DNA of 31,255 bases, from the NCBI GenBank assembly GCA_005882525.1, contig VBGO01000030.1, positions 1 to 31,255 on the forward strand. The letters are read 5' to 3'. This DNA comes from Chloroflexota bacterium (lineage in GTDB: Bacteria; Chloroflexota; Dormibacteria; CF-121). The position numbers and the translations under genes are program-made. A model generated the notes under the pieces. The model ran no database searches, was not told the origin of the DNA, and saw only the letters and a list, made by a program, of their open reading frames with translations. Positions 1 to 6,996 of the stretch are shown one piece after another (within the stretch, counting starts at the first letter, position 1; every line of letters starts with the position of its first letter).

Positions 1-1160
1 CCGAGCCGCGCCACTCATCACCCTCGCTGTTGAAGATGAAGGTCGGGCGGTAGAACTCTTCAACCAGCCGGCTGGCGGCCAGCCCGAGCACGCCAAGCGG
101 CCAATGGCCGGCGCTCATGACGATGACGGCGGCATCGTTGTCGAGCTCGGCGACCTGGCTCCTTGCCTCGCGCACAATCTCCGCGGTCAACTGCTGCCGC
201 TGCGCGTTCTGTTCGTGGAGCCGCTGGGCAAGCGGCGCCGCGGATTCTTGCGTATCCGCGATCAAGAGCTCCAGAGCCAGCATCGCATCTTCCATCCGTC
301 CCGCGGCATTGATGCGGGGCCCGAGCTGAAAGGCAAGGTGCTCCGCGGTGACGGGGCCGGCGATCCCGGCGACGGCGAGCAGTGCCGCGCAGCCCGGGCT
401 CGGGGCCTCGCTAAGGCGGCGCAGCCCGGCCCGCACGATCGCCCGGTTCTCGGCATGGAGGGGCACGACATCCGCCACGGTCCCGAGCGCGACCGCGTCC
501 AGCGACGCCATCGGATCGATCCGGCCGGGAAAGACGCGTTGTTCCAGTGCGACGAGAAGCTTGTAGGCGACCCCGCAGGCCGCGAGTCCGTCGAACGGGT
601 ACGCGCAATCGGGCTGCTTGGGATTGATCAGCGCATCGACAGCCGGCCGTTGGACGCCGACCTCGTGGTGGTCGGTCACGATCAGCCGCATACCGGGCGG
701 GCGCCTGGCGGCGGCCTCCACGGAGTTGGTGCCGCAATCGCAGGTGATTACGAGCTTTGCGCCGCGCGCATGCAAATCATTGAGTGCCTCGAGGTTCAGA
801 CCGTAGCCCTCGGTGAAGCGGTTGGGGATATAGGTGATCAGGTCAGCGCCGACCGAGCGGAGGCCGCGCGCCAGCGTGACACAGGCGGTGACGCCGTCCG
901 CGTCGTAGTCGCCGTAGACCGCGATTCGCTGGCCGCCGGCGATGGCCTCCGCGATCAGATCGCAGGCGACCGCCATGTCCTTCAAGAGGAACGGGTCGGG
1001 CGCCCGATCGAGGTCGGTCTGCAGCCAGGGATCCAGCTGACTCTGGCGGGTTACGCTGCGTCCATGCAGGATCTGCCGGAATACCGGGGAGAAGGCCTCC
1101 AGTCCTGGTTGAGCCCGAAGCGGCTCGGGGAGGATCCAGTTCCGGCGTTCCTTCTTCAAT
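1..1160 (-). CDS. recJ: Single-stranded-DNA-specific exonuclease RecJ, 5' part (3' end beyond window)
   Basis: RecJ degrades single-stranded DNA 5' to 3' in recombination and repair in the cytoplasm. About 386 residues are present; the reading frame stays open to the window's left edge, so the rest of the DHHA1 and OB regions of this roughly 550-800 residue family is missing. The DHH phosphoesterase core is clear: VYGDYDADGVTA near residues 81-92 (metal-binding motif I), CDCGT near 140, VTDHH near 161-165, LGTVADVVPL near 225, and FQLGPRINAAGRM near 277-289, which is a RecJ signature. The family usually has DVDG where this has DADG. I chose TTG at 1160 because no ATG or GTG occurs in frame between the transporter stop and the conserved WILPEP segment. 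The Shine-Dalgarno match is weak, so the start is uncertain. The gene begins 46 bases after the transporter gene on the same strand and is probably co-transcribed with it. Confidence 0.92.
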
Positions 1161-1206
1161 GCCGCCCGCAGTATGGCACCGGTTTGCGACAGCTGCGTGT
1201 CGGACT

Positions 1207-2205
1207 TTAGGCGGCGGCGTCCTCCTCGACGACGACCGGTGGTGTCCGATCCTTGGTGTAGTTCAGGATCAGAATCACGGCGATCAGGAGCCCGGTGCCG
1301 ATGAACTGGGGCAGATAGAGGGGCTGGTTGAAGCCGTAGGGCGGTGGGGCTGAGGCGATGAAGGTCGCCGTCACGGGATAGGCCAGCTCGGCAATCGTCG
1401 CGAGCGTCGCCGGGGTGCTCCTGAGCGCCCGGTAATACAGGAGGAGGGCGATGAAGCCTGGAATCAGGGCGATCCCAACGAACGGCAGGACGTCGGACGG
1501 TTGGTAGTTCGCGAAGGCCGATCCTCCGTACTGGAGAAGGGCGACGACGATCAGGACGGGGAGCGCCAGCGTGAAGCGCAGCGCGGTGGTCGTCGTGAAG
1601 CTCAGCTTGCCCAGCACGAAGCGGCCCAGCACCGTCCCGCTGGCCCACAAGGCCGCGGCACCCAGCGCATAGAGTCCCGCCTCGAGCCGGCCATGCTGCA
1701 GGTCGGAGAAGGGGGCGGTGAGGTTTTGGGCGAAGACCACCATGTAGACGCCGACGATCGCCAGCGCCGCGGTTGGCCAGAACCATGTACGGCGGCGCTC
1801 GCCGAGGATGAGCCATGCGAGCAGGATCGCGATCAGCGGCTGCGTCTGCTGAAGCACGAAGGTCTCCGCGTAGTGCCCATAGGAGAACGACGTGGTGAAC
1901 AGGAGCGTGGCGATCGCCTGCGGACCGATCGCGATCAGCCCCACCGCCAGCCAGCCTCGCCGATCCAGGCGGCGCAGCTCCGGGATGCCGCGAAGGAGAA
2001 AGGCCAGGAGAAAGAGGCTCACCAGCGCATCCTCGATCACCACGATCTGGGCGGGCTTCAGGTGGCCGACGAGGCGCGCGCGGAAGTACGTGTCGGAGGC
2101 CCACAGCATCGCCGCGACGGCGATCAGCACCACGGAGAACCGGTCGACAAGACTGGTCCGGGCGGGGTGGCTCACGGTCCGCTCTCGGGTCTCTTTGACG
2201 GCCAT
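1207..2205 (-). CDS. EamA/DMT-superfamily transporter under FMN riboswitch, probable riboflavin importer
   Basis: This 332-residue inner-membrane protein has about ten hydrophobic segments arranged as two EamA repeats, as in drug/metabolite transporters (for example VDRFSVVLIAVAAMLWAS near 20-37 and LYALGAAALWASGTVLG near 178-194). The second half ends with the EamA-like LAYPVTATFIA segment. The start is ATG at 2205, with AAAGGAG about nine bases upstream. The family alone does not reveal the substrate. The evidence for function is an FMN riboswitch in the leader (2264-2390), and RibN-type riboflavin transporters are known members of this superfamily. I therefore infer uptake of riboflavin or a related flavin. 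Export or another substrate remains possible. The C-terminal tail is acidic (VVVEEDAAA). recJ follows closely downstream, and purH lies 202 bases upstream on the same strand. Confidence 0.88.
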   Translation of the reverse strand: MAVKETRERTVSHPARTSLVDRFSVVLIAVAAMLWASDTYFRARLVGHLKPAQIVVIEDALVSLFLLAFLLRGIPELRRLDRRGWLAVGLIAIGPQAIATLLFTTSFSYGHYAETFVLQQTQPLIAILLAWLILGERRRTWFWPTAALAIVGVYMVVFAQNLTAPFSDLQHGRLEAGLYALGAAALWASGTVLGRFVLGKLSFTTTTALRFTLALPVLIVVALLQYGGSAFANYQPSDVLPFVGIALIPGFIALLLYYRALRSTPATLATIAELAYPVTATFIASAPPPYGFNQPLYLPQFIGTGLLIAVILILNYTKDRTPPVVVEEDAAA

Positions 2206-2263
2206 CGTCCTTACTCCTTTGGCCGCCGGGGCAGCAATCGGGCGCCAAGACGGGCGCGCCGAA

Positions 2264-2390
2264 GGCCTTCTTTCATCCCGACTGTACGGTCGGCCCCGGA
2301 GTGGGCGCTACGCCTTCACCGGGTCATGCGCCGTAGGGCGCTCGCGGGCTTTACCGCCGATCAGGGAGTTGCACCCCTGCCCCGAAGACC
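2264..2390 (-). promoter_or_regulatory. FMN riboswitch (RFN element)
   Basis: Read on the minus strand, this stretch follows the RFN consensus almost throughout. The 5' arm GGTCTTCGGGGCAGGG pairs with the 3' arm GAAGGCC to close P1 with seven pairs (one G-U). Conserved core blocks follow in order: a P2 hairpin with GTGCAACTCCC, then GATCGGCGGTAAAGCCCGC, a variable hairpin (GCGCC...GGCGC type), CCGGTGAAGG, CTCCGGGGCCGAC, and AGTCGGGATGAAAGAAGG. FMN binding to this aptamer normally switches off riboflavin synthesis or uptake genes. Between the aptamer and the transporter start (2206-2263) is a short GC-rich stretch with an imperfect GGCGC/GCGCC hairpin and the AAAGGAG ribosome site but no T-run. 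Control of translation start therefore looks more likely than transcription termination; this last point is inference. Confidence 0.95.
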
Positions 2391-2396
2391 AGTTTC

Positions 2397-2402
2397 AGCA
2401 TA
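2397..2402 (-). promoter_or_regulatory. Candidate -10 box for the riboswitch transcript
   Basis: On the minus strand TATGCT lies six bases before the first paired base of the riboswitch, the right place for a transcript that starts at the aptamer. No good -35 hexamer is visible at 16-18 bases upstream, inside the purH 3' end. Read-through from the purine operon is the alternative. Confidence 0.25.
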
Positions 2403-2407
2403 CCCGA

Positions 2408-3928
2408 TCAGTGTTTGAAGTGACGTTCTCCGGTAAAGACCATGGCGACGCCGGCCGCATCGGCGGCGGCGATCGCCTCGCTGTCTTTCACTGACCCACC
2501 CGGTTGAACGATGGCGCGGATACCCGCCCGGGCCGCCACCTCGATACCGTCGGGGTAGGGAAAGAAGCCGTCGCTGGCCAGCACCGAGCCGAGCGCTCGC
2601 GGGCCGGCGCGATGGACGGCCAGTTCGACGGCCTCGACCCGGCTCATCTGGCCGGCGCCGACGCCGACCGCCGCGCCCTGATGCGCCAGCACGATTGCAT
2701 TCGAGCGCACGTGCTTGGCGACCGTCCATGCGAACTGGAGGTCTTTCCAGGTCGCGTCGTCGGGCGTCCCCGCTGTTACGACCCGAGACTCACCCAGGGT
2801 GTCGCCGGTGTGATCGGCGGTTTGCACCAGGAACCCGCCGGTAATCGGGCGCGCGTCCAGCCCTAGTTGTGACGGCCCGTCTCCCGGCTGCAGCACGCGC
2901 AGTTTTGGCCTGGCCTTGAAGACCTCGAGGGCCGCCTCGTCGAACGACGGCGCGACCACGACCTCCAGGAAGGGCTCGGCCACACCCCTGGCGGTGGTGG
3001 CGTCGACCGGGCGGTTGAAGGCGACGATCCCGCCGAAGGCCGAGCGGCGATCGCAGTTCAGCGCGCGATCGAACACGTCGGCCGGATCCGTTCCGACCGC
3101 CACCCCGCAGGGGTTCGCGTGTTTGATGATCGCGACGGCGATCGTGGAGAAATCCCGAACCAGCGACCAGGCCGCCTGGGCATCGAGGAGATTGTTGTAG
3201 GAGAGCTCGAGCCCCTGCCACTGCCGGGCACCCGCAATCCCGCCAGCCTCGACGGTCCGATAGAGCGCCGCCGACTGGTGTGGATTTTCGCCGTAACGTA
3301 GGTCGCGAACTTTGCGCCCGCCCAGGGTGAAATCCTCGGGCAGGGTTTTCTGCGGGTGCGGCCCCCGGAGGTGCTCGCCGATGGCGGCGTCGTAGGCGGC
3401 GGTGTGGGCAAACGCCACGGCGGCCAGGTGGCGCCGGAGTGACGCCGGAACGCCGCCCGGGTCTTTGAGCGCCTGCACGACGGCGGGATAGTCGGAAGGC
3501 CGCACCACCGGCAGGACATGATCGTGGTTCTTCGCCGCGGCGCGCAGCAACGTCACGCCTCCGATGTCGATCGACTCCACCGCTTCGGCGTGGTCGGCGC
3601 CGGATGCGACGGTCTCGACGAAGGGGTAAAGATTGACGACCACGAGATCGATCAACTTCAGCTCGCGGTCGGCAAGCTCCTGCAGGTGGCGCGGTTCGTC
3701 GCGTCGCGCGAGGATCCCGGCGTGCACATTCGGGTGCAGGGTCTTGACCCGGCCATCCAGCATCTCGGGAAATCCCGTCAATTCCTGAAGCGGATGCACT
3801 GGGATTTCCGCCTCCCGCAAGGCGCGCTCGGTGCCGCCAGTGGCGTAGATCGTGACGCCGAGACCGGTGAGCTCGCGGGCGAAATCGCTAAGTCCGGTCT
3901 TGTCCGAAACGCTGAGCAGCGCGTTCAC
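2408..3928 (-). CDS. purH: Bifunctional AICAR formyltransferase / IMP cyclohydrolase PurH
   Basis: PurH carries out the last two steps to IMP: 10-formyl-THF-dependent formylation of AICAR, then ring closure. At 506 residues it is close to the usual 510-530. The N-terminal MGS-like cyclohydrolase domain (1-200) shows SVSDKTGL, YATGGTERAL and GRVKTLHPNVHAGIL. The C-terminal transformylase domain shows RYGENPHQSAALY, SYNNLLDAQAAW and the catalytic IKHANPCGVAVG (Lys269-His270), then KHVRSNAIVLAH, and ends in FTGERHFKH. It starts with GTG at 3928, which overlaps the purN stop as GTGA, so it is translationally coupled to purN. It is the last purine gene of its operon; the FMN riboswitch begins 17 bases after its stop codon. 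Nothing unusual is seen in the active-site motifs. Confidence 0.98.
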   Translation of the reverse strand: MNALLSVSDKTGLSDFARELTGLGVTIYATGGTERALREAEIPVHPLQELTGFPEMLDGRVKTLHPNVHAGILARRDEPRHLQELADRELKLIDLVVVNLYPFVETVASGADHAEAVESIDIGGVTLLRAAAKNHDHVLPVVRPSDYPAVVQALKDPGGVPASLRRHLAAVAFAHTAAYDAAIGEHLRGPHPQKTLPEDFTLGGRKVRDLRYGENPHQSAALYRTVEAGGIAGARQWQGLELSYNNLLDAQAAWSLVRDFSTIAVAIIKHANPCGVAVGTDPADVFDRALNCDRRSAFGGIVAFNRPVDATTARGVAEPFLEVVVAPSFDEAALEVFKARPKLRVLQPGDGPSQLGLDARPITGGFLVQTADHTGDTLGESRVVTAGTPDDATWKDLQFAWTVAKHVRSNAIVLAHQGAAVGVGAGQMSRVEAVELAVHRAGPRALGSVLASDGFFPYPDGIEVAARAGIRAIVQPGGSVKDSEAIAAADAAGVAMVFTGERHFKH

Positions 3929-4515
3929 AGGGAGATCGGGAGTGGCTGCCCCGCGAGCCGCTTCACAACCACCGGCAGCAAGGCGTGTTCCTCGGCCTGG
4001 ATTCGTTCCCGCAGGCTCTCCACGGTGTCGTCCGGGCGCACCTCGACGCGCCGCTGGGCGAGGATCGGACCCTGATCGACGTCCTTGGTCACGACGTGGA
4101 CCGTGCAGCCGGTCTCGGCCACGCCCGCCTCCAGGGCCATGGTCACCGCGTCCATCGTGCCGGCGAACTCGGGGAGCAGAGAGGGATGGATGTTGATGAT
4201 CCGCCCCGCGAACTCCCGGGTGAAGGTCCGCTCCAGGATGGCGTCGTAGCCAGCGCAGACGACCAGCTCCACGCCGTGCAGCCGCATGGTCTTGACCATC
4301 GCCTGGTCACGCGCCAAGCGATCCGGAAAGGCGGCGAGACGAAACAGCTGCCGGGATACCCCGGCCTTCTTCGCCAGCTCCAGCGCCGCACAGTCACGGT
4401 TGGCGCACACGATGACGACCCGCGCCGGGTAGAGAGGGTCTTTGGCGGCCTCGATCAGCGCCTGCAGGTTGCTGCCCCGGCCGGAGACCAGGACGCCGAC
4501 GCGGAGGCGGCTCAC
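3925..4515 (-). CDS. purN: Phosphoribosylglycinamide formyltransferase PurN
   Basis: PurN transfers the formyl group of 10-formyl-THF to GAR, giving FGAR. At 196 residues it has normal length. The SGRGSNLQAL segment near 11-20 is the phosphate-binding region. IINIHPSLLPEF near 107-118 carries the catalytic Asn108 and His110, and DVDQGPIL near 145-152 carries the catalytic Asp147. The loop after the His motif (FAGTMDAVTMALEAG) is one residue longer than in E. coli PurN and lacks the usual GLHAH-like histidines, a modest divergence. The GTG start at 4515 directly follows a GC-rich palindromic repeat (4528-4548), whose G-rich arm may stand in for the Shine-Dalgarno site. It overlaps purH by four bases (GTGA). 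It is separated from purM by 43 bases, the only non-overlapping junction in the purine operon. Confidence 0.97.
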   Translation of the reverse strand: MSRLRVGVLVSGRGSNLQALIEAAKDPLYPARVVIVCANRDCAALELAKKAGVSRQLFRLAAFPDRLARDQAMVKTMRLHGVELVVCAGYDAILERTFTREFAGRIINIHPSLLPEFAGTMDAVTMALEAGVAETGCTVHVVTKDVDQGPILAQRRVEVRPDDTVESLRERIQAEEHALLPVVVKRLAGQPLPISL

Positions 4516-4527
4516 GCCCTCACCCTA

Positions 4528-4548
4528 CCCTCCCCCGGAGGGGGAGGG
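4528..4548. repeat. GC-rich palindromic junction repeat, copy 1 (purM/purN)
   Basis: A perfect nine-pair inverted repeat CCCTCCCCC / GGGGGAGGG encloses a three-base loop. It fills the gap between the purM stop and the purN GTG start. On the minus strand the arm GGGGGAGGG is followed after 12 bases by GTGA, where GTG starts purN. There is no T-run, so it is not a typical intrinsic terminator. Related copies sit at purS/purQ and purB/purC. Confidence 0.85.
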
Positions 4549-4558
4549 AATCCTGGGC

Positions 4559-5566
4559 TCACTCTAGGATCTGGACACGCCGCTGCTCGGACGCCACGAT
4601 ATCGCCGACCACGAACACCTCGTCGCCGAGAACGCTCAGCGCGGTCGCGGCGCTCGTCTCGTCGACGACGACGATCATCCCGATTCCCATGTTGAAGGTT
4701 CGCCACATCTCCTCGTCAGGCGTAAAGGGCGCCAGGTAGGAAAAGATGGCCGGCTCCGGCCAGGCGCCACGCTGGATTCGGGCCCCGAGCCCGACCGGCA
4801 GGATGCGCGGCAGGTTTCCGACGATACCCCCACCCGTGATGTGGGCCAATCCCTTGATGTCGACCGCCTCCCGCAGGCGACGCACCGGGTCGAGATAGGC
4901 GAGATGAGGGGCGAGCAGCGCCTCAAGCACCGTCTGCCCGGTGCCGGCGATCGTCTGCGTCAGGGCCCGGCTGGGAATCACGCGACGAGCCAGGCTGTAG
5001 CCGTTGGTGTGAAGGCCGCTCGAGGGCAGGGCGAGCAGCGCATCTCCTTCACGAATGGCCGTGCCGTCGATCAGGGCGTTGCGCTCGCAGACCCCGACCA
5101 TGAACCCGGCGATGTCGTAGGTCGCTGGCTGGTAGAGGCCCGGCATCTCCGCCGTTTCGCCGCCCAGCAGGGCGCAGTTGACCCGGCGGCAGGCATTCGC
5201 CATCCCGGCGACGACCTCGGCCACCACCGGCGGTTCCAGCACCCCGGTGGCCACGTAATCCAGGAAGAAGAGCGGCTCGGCACCAGCGGTCAGCACATCG
5301 TTGACACAGTGGTTGACCAGGTCGGCGCCGATCTGGGCGTGACGGCCGGCACCGCTGGCCAGCAGCACTTTGGTGCCCACGCCGTCGGTGCTCGCCACCA
5401 GCACCGGCTCCCGGTAGCGCCGCGTGTCGAGCGCGAACAGGCCACTGAAGGGGCCGACCCCCGCCAGCACCTCGGGGCCCTGCGTCGATGCCGCCAGCGG
5501 CTTGATCAACTGCACCGCCCGGTTGCCGGCATCGATGTCGACGCCTGCATCGCGGTAGGTCGTCAT
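4559..5566 (-). CDS. purM: Phosphoribosylformylglycinamidine cyclo-ligase (AIR synthetase) PurM
   Basis: PurM closes the imidazole ring of FGAM with ATP, giving AIR. The protein has 335 residues, typical for the family. It begins TTYRDAGVDIDAGNRAV, the standard PurM N-terminus. The conserved DGVGTKVLLA segment (near 60-70), NDVLTAGAEPLFFLDYVA, GGETAEMPGLY, PSSGLHTNGYSLAR and HITGGGIVGNLPRILP are all present, as expected for the PurM/PurL ATP-binding superfamily. Its ATG at 5566 overlaps the purF stop as ATGA, implying coupled translation. Downstream, a 43-base spacer holding a strong hairpin separates it from purN. Confidence 0.98.
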   Translation of the reverse strand: MTTYRDAGVDIDAGNRAVQLIKPLAASTQGPEVLAGVGPFSGLFALDTRRYREPVLVASTDGVGTKVLLASGAGRHAQIGADLVNHCVNDVLTAGAEPLFFLDYVATGVLEPPVVAEVVAGMANACRRVNCALLGGETAEMPGLYQPATYDIAGFMVGVCERNALIDGTAIREGDALLALPSSGLHTNGYSLARRVIPSRALTQTIAGTGQTVLEALLAPHLAYLDPVRRLREAVDIKGLAHITGGGIVGNLPRILPVGLGARIQRGAWPEPAIFSYLAPFTPDEEMWRTFNMGIGMIVVVDETSAATALSVLGDEVFVVGDIVASEQRRVQILE

Positions 5567-6996
5567 CTCAGGACTGTCTCCAGCGCCAGCTTGTCCATCT
5601 CGAGCTGCACCGGAACCGGCACCGGGTAGTCACCGTCGAAGCACGCCATACAAAAGCCGGTGACGTTCTTGACGGCTCGGAAGAGGCCGGCCTTGCTCAG
5701 ATACTTCAAGGAGTCGGCGCCAATCAGCCGCTCCACCTCTTCGACGGTCCGGCCGGAGGCGATCAACTCCGAGCGGCTGGCGATGTCGATCCCCATGAAA
5801 CAGGGCCACTGGATCGGCGGGCTGCTGACCCGGAAGTGCACCTCCTTGGTGCCCGCCCGGCGGAGCTCCTCGACGATCTTCCGGCTGGTGGTCCCGCGCA
5901 CGATCGAGTCGTCGACCAGCACCACGCGCTTGCCATCGAGAATCTGACGCAGCGGATTGAACTTCAGCTTGATGCCGACGTTGCGCAACCGCTCGTTCGG
6001 TTGGATGAAGGTGCGCGTGATGTATCGACTCTTGATCAAGCCCTCGCTGTACGGGATACCGCTGGCCTCGGCGAAGCCGACGGCGGCGGGCGTGCCCGAG
6101 TCCGGGAGGGAGATGACGATGTCCGCATCGGCGGGCGACTCCCGGGCGAGTTCGCGTCCCATATTGCGACGAGCCTCGTAGAGGGATTGTCCCTGCAGGT
6201 GCGAGTCGGGGCGGGCGAAGTAGATGAACTCGAACATGCACATCGCTTTACGCGGCGAGGCCATCAGCTGCTCCGCGGCCGGCTGGCCATGCCCGAGGAG
6301 GACCGCCTCGCCCGGCTCGATCTCGCGCACAAACTCGGCGCCGACCGTATCGAGGGCGCACGTCTCCGATGTGATGATCGCGCCACCGTCCGGCAAGCGT
6401 CCGAGGCAAAGGGGTCGAATCCCCAGTGGATCGCGAACACCGACCAGCGCGTCCTTTGTCAGGAATAGCAGACAGTACGCGCCCTGCAACCGCGGCAGCG
6501 CGCGGCGTAAGACGGACAGGATGTCCAATCCGCTCGTGTGCGCGACCAGCTCGGCCAGGACTTCGGTGTCACTCGAGGTCTTGAAGCGCACGCCCTGATG
6601 CTCAAGGTCGTCGCGGAGCGCCTGCGTATTCGTGAGGTTGCCGTTGTGGGCGATGGCGATGGTCCCGAGTTGCGGGTGCTCGACCAGAATGGGCTGCGCG
6701 TTTTCGAGCCGGTTCGAGCCGGTCGTCGAGTAGCGGGTGTGGCCGAGGGCGAGGTGGCCGGACAGGCGCTCGAGGGCGGCCTGGTCGAACGCTTGCGCCA
6801 CCAAGCCCATGTCCTTGTGCATCCGCAGCACGCGACCGTCGCTGGTCGCAATCCCGGCGCTCTCCTGGCCACGATGCTGCAGCGCATAGAGCCCGAAATA
6901 GGTCAGGTTGGCGACATCCTCGCCGGGGGCGTCGATGCCGAAGAGGCCGCATGCCTCGTGCATGCGTTCCTCGGCCATGCGATCCCGGTGGGTCAA
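5563..6996 (-). CDS. purF: Amidophosphoribosyltransferase PurF
   Basis: PurF makes phosphoribosylamine from PRPP and glutamine, the committed step of purine synthesis. The 477-residue protein has an Ntn-type glutaminase domain exposed after propeptide cleavage before the Cys of CGLFGI, with ALQHRGQESAGIA and AHNGNLTN following. The phosphoribosyltransferase domain carries VVLVDDSIVRGTT. Cysteines in AMCMFEFIYFARPDS, WPCFMGID and GFCMACFDGDYP match the four ligands of the B. subtilis-type [4Fe-4S] enzyme, so oxygen sensitivity is likely. The start is a choice. TTG at 6996 overlaps the purL stop as TTGA and has GGGAG eight bases upstream, giving a 15-residue propeptide. ATG at 6978 or 6963 would give nine or four residues before the Cys. 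I favour TTG because of the overlap pattern of this operon. Confidence 0.97.
   Translation of the reverse strand: MTHRDRMAEERMHEACGLFGIDAPGEDVANLTYFGLYALQHRGQESAGIATSDGRVLRMHKDMGLVAQAFDQAALERLSGHLALGHTRYSTTGSNRLENAQPILVEHPQLGTIAIAHNGNLTNTQALRDDLEHQGVRFKTSSDTEVLAELVAHTSGLDILSVLRRALPRLQGAYCLLFLTKDALVGVRDPLGIRPLCLGRLPDGGAIITSETCALDTVGAEFVREIEPGEAVLLGHGQPAAEQLMASPRKAMCMFEFIYFARPDSHLQGQSLYEARRNMGRELARESPADADIVISLPDSGTPAAVGFAEASGIPYSEGLIKSRYITRTFIQPNERLRNVGIKLKFNPLRQILDGKRVVLVDDSIVRGTTSRKIVEELRRAGTKEVHFRVSSPPIQWPCFMGIDIASRSELIASGRTVEEVERLIGADSLKYLSKAGLFRAVKNVTGFCMACFDGDYPVPVPVQLEMDKLALETVLR

Noticed and set aside
104..1210. Long open frame on the plus strand (368 codons)
   Set aside because: It lies opposite recJ, whose conserved DHH motifs are on the minus strand. 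The plus-strand translation is Arg/Gly-rich and has no recognisable motif.
4528..4548. Strong hairpin as an intrinsic terminator between purM and purN
   Set aside because: It has no T-run on either strand, and related copies lie inside coding sequence at other junctions of the same operon.
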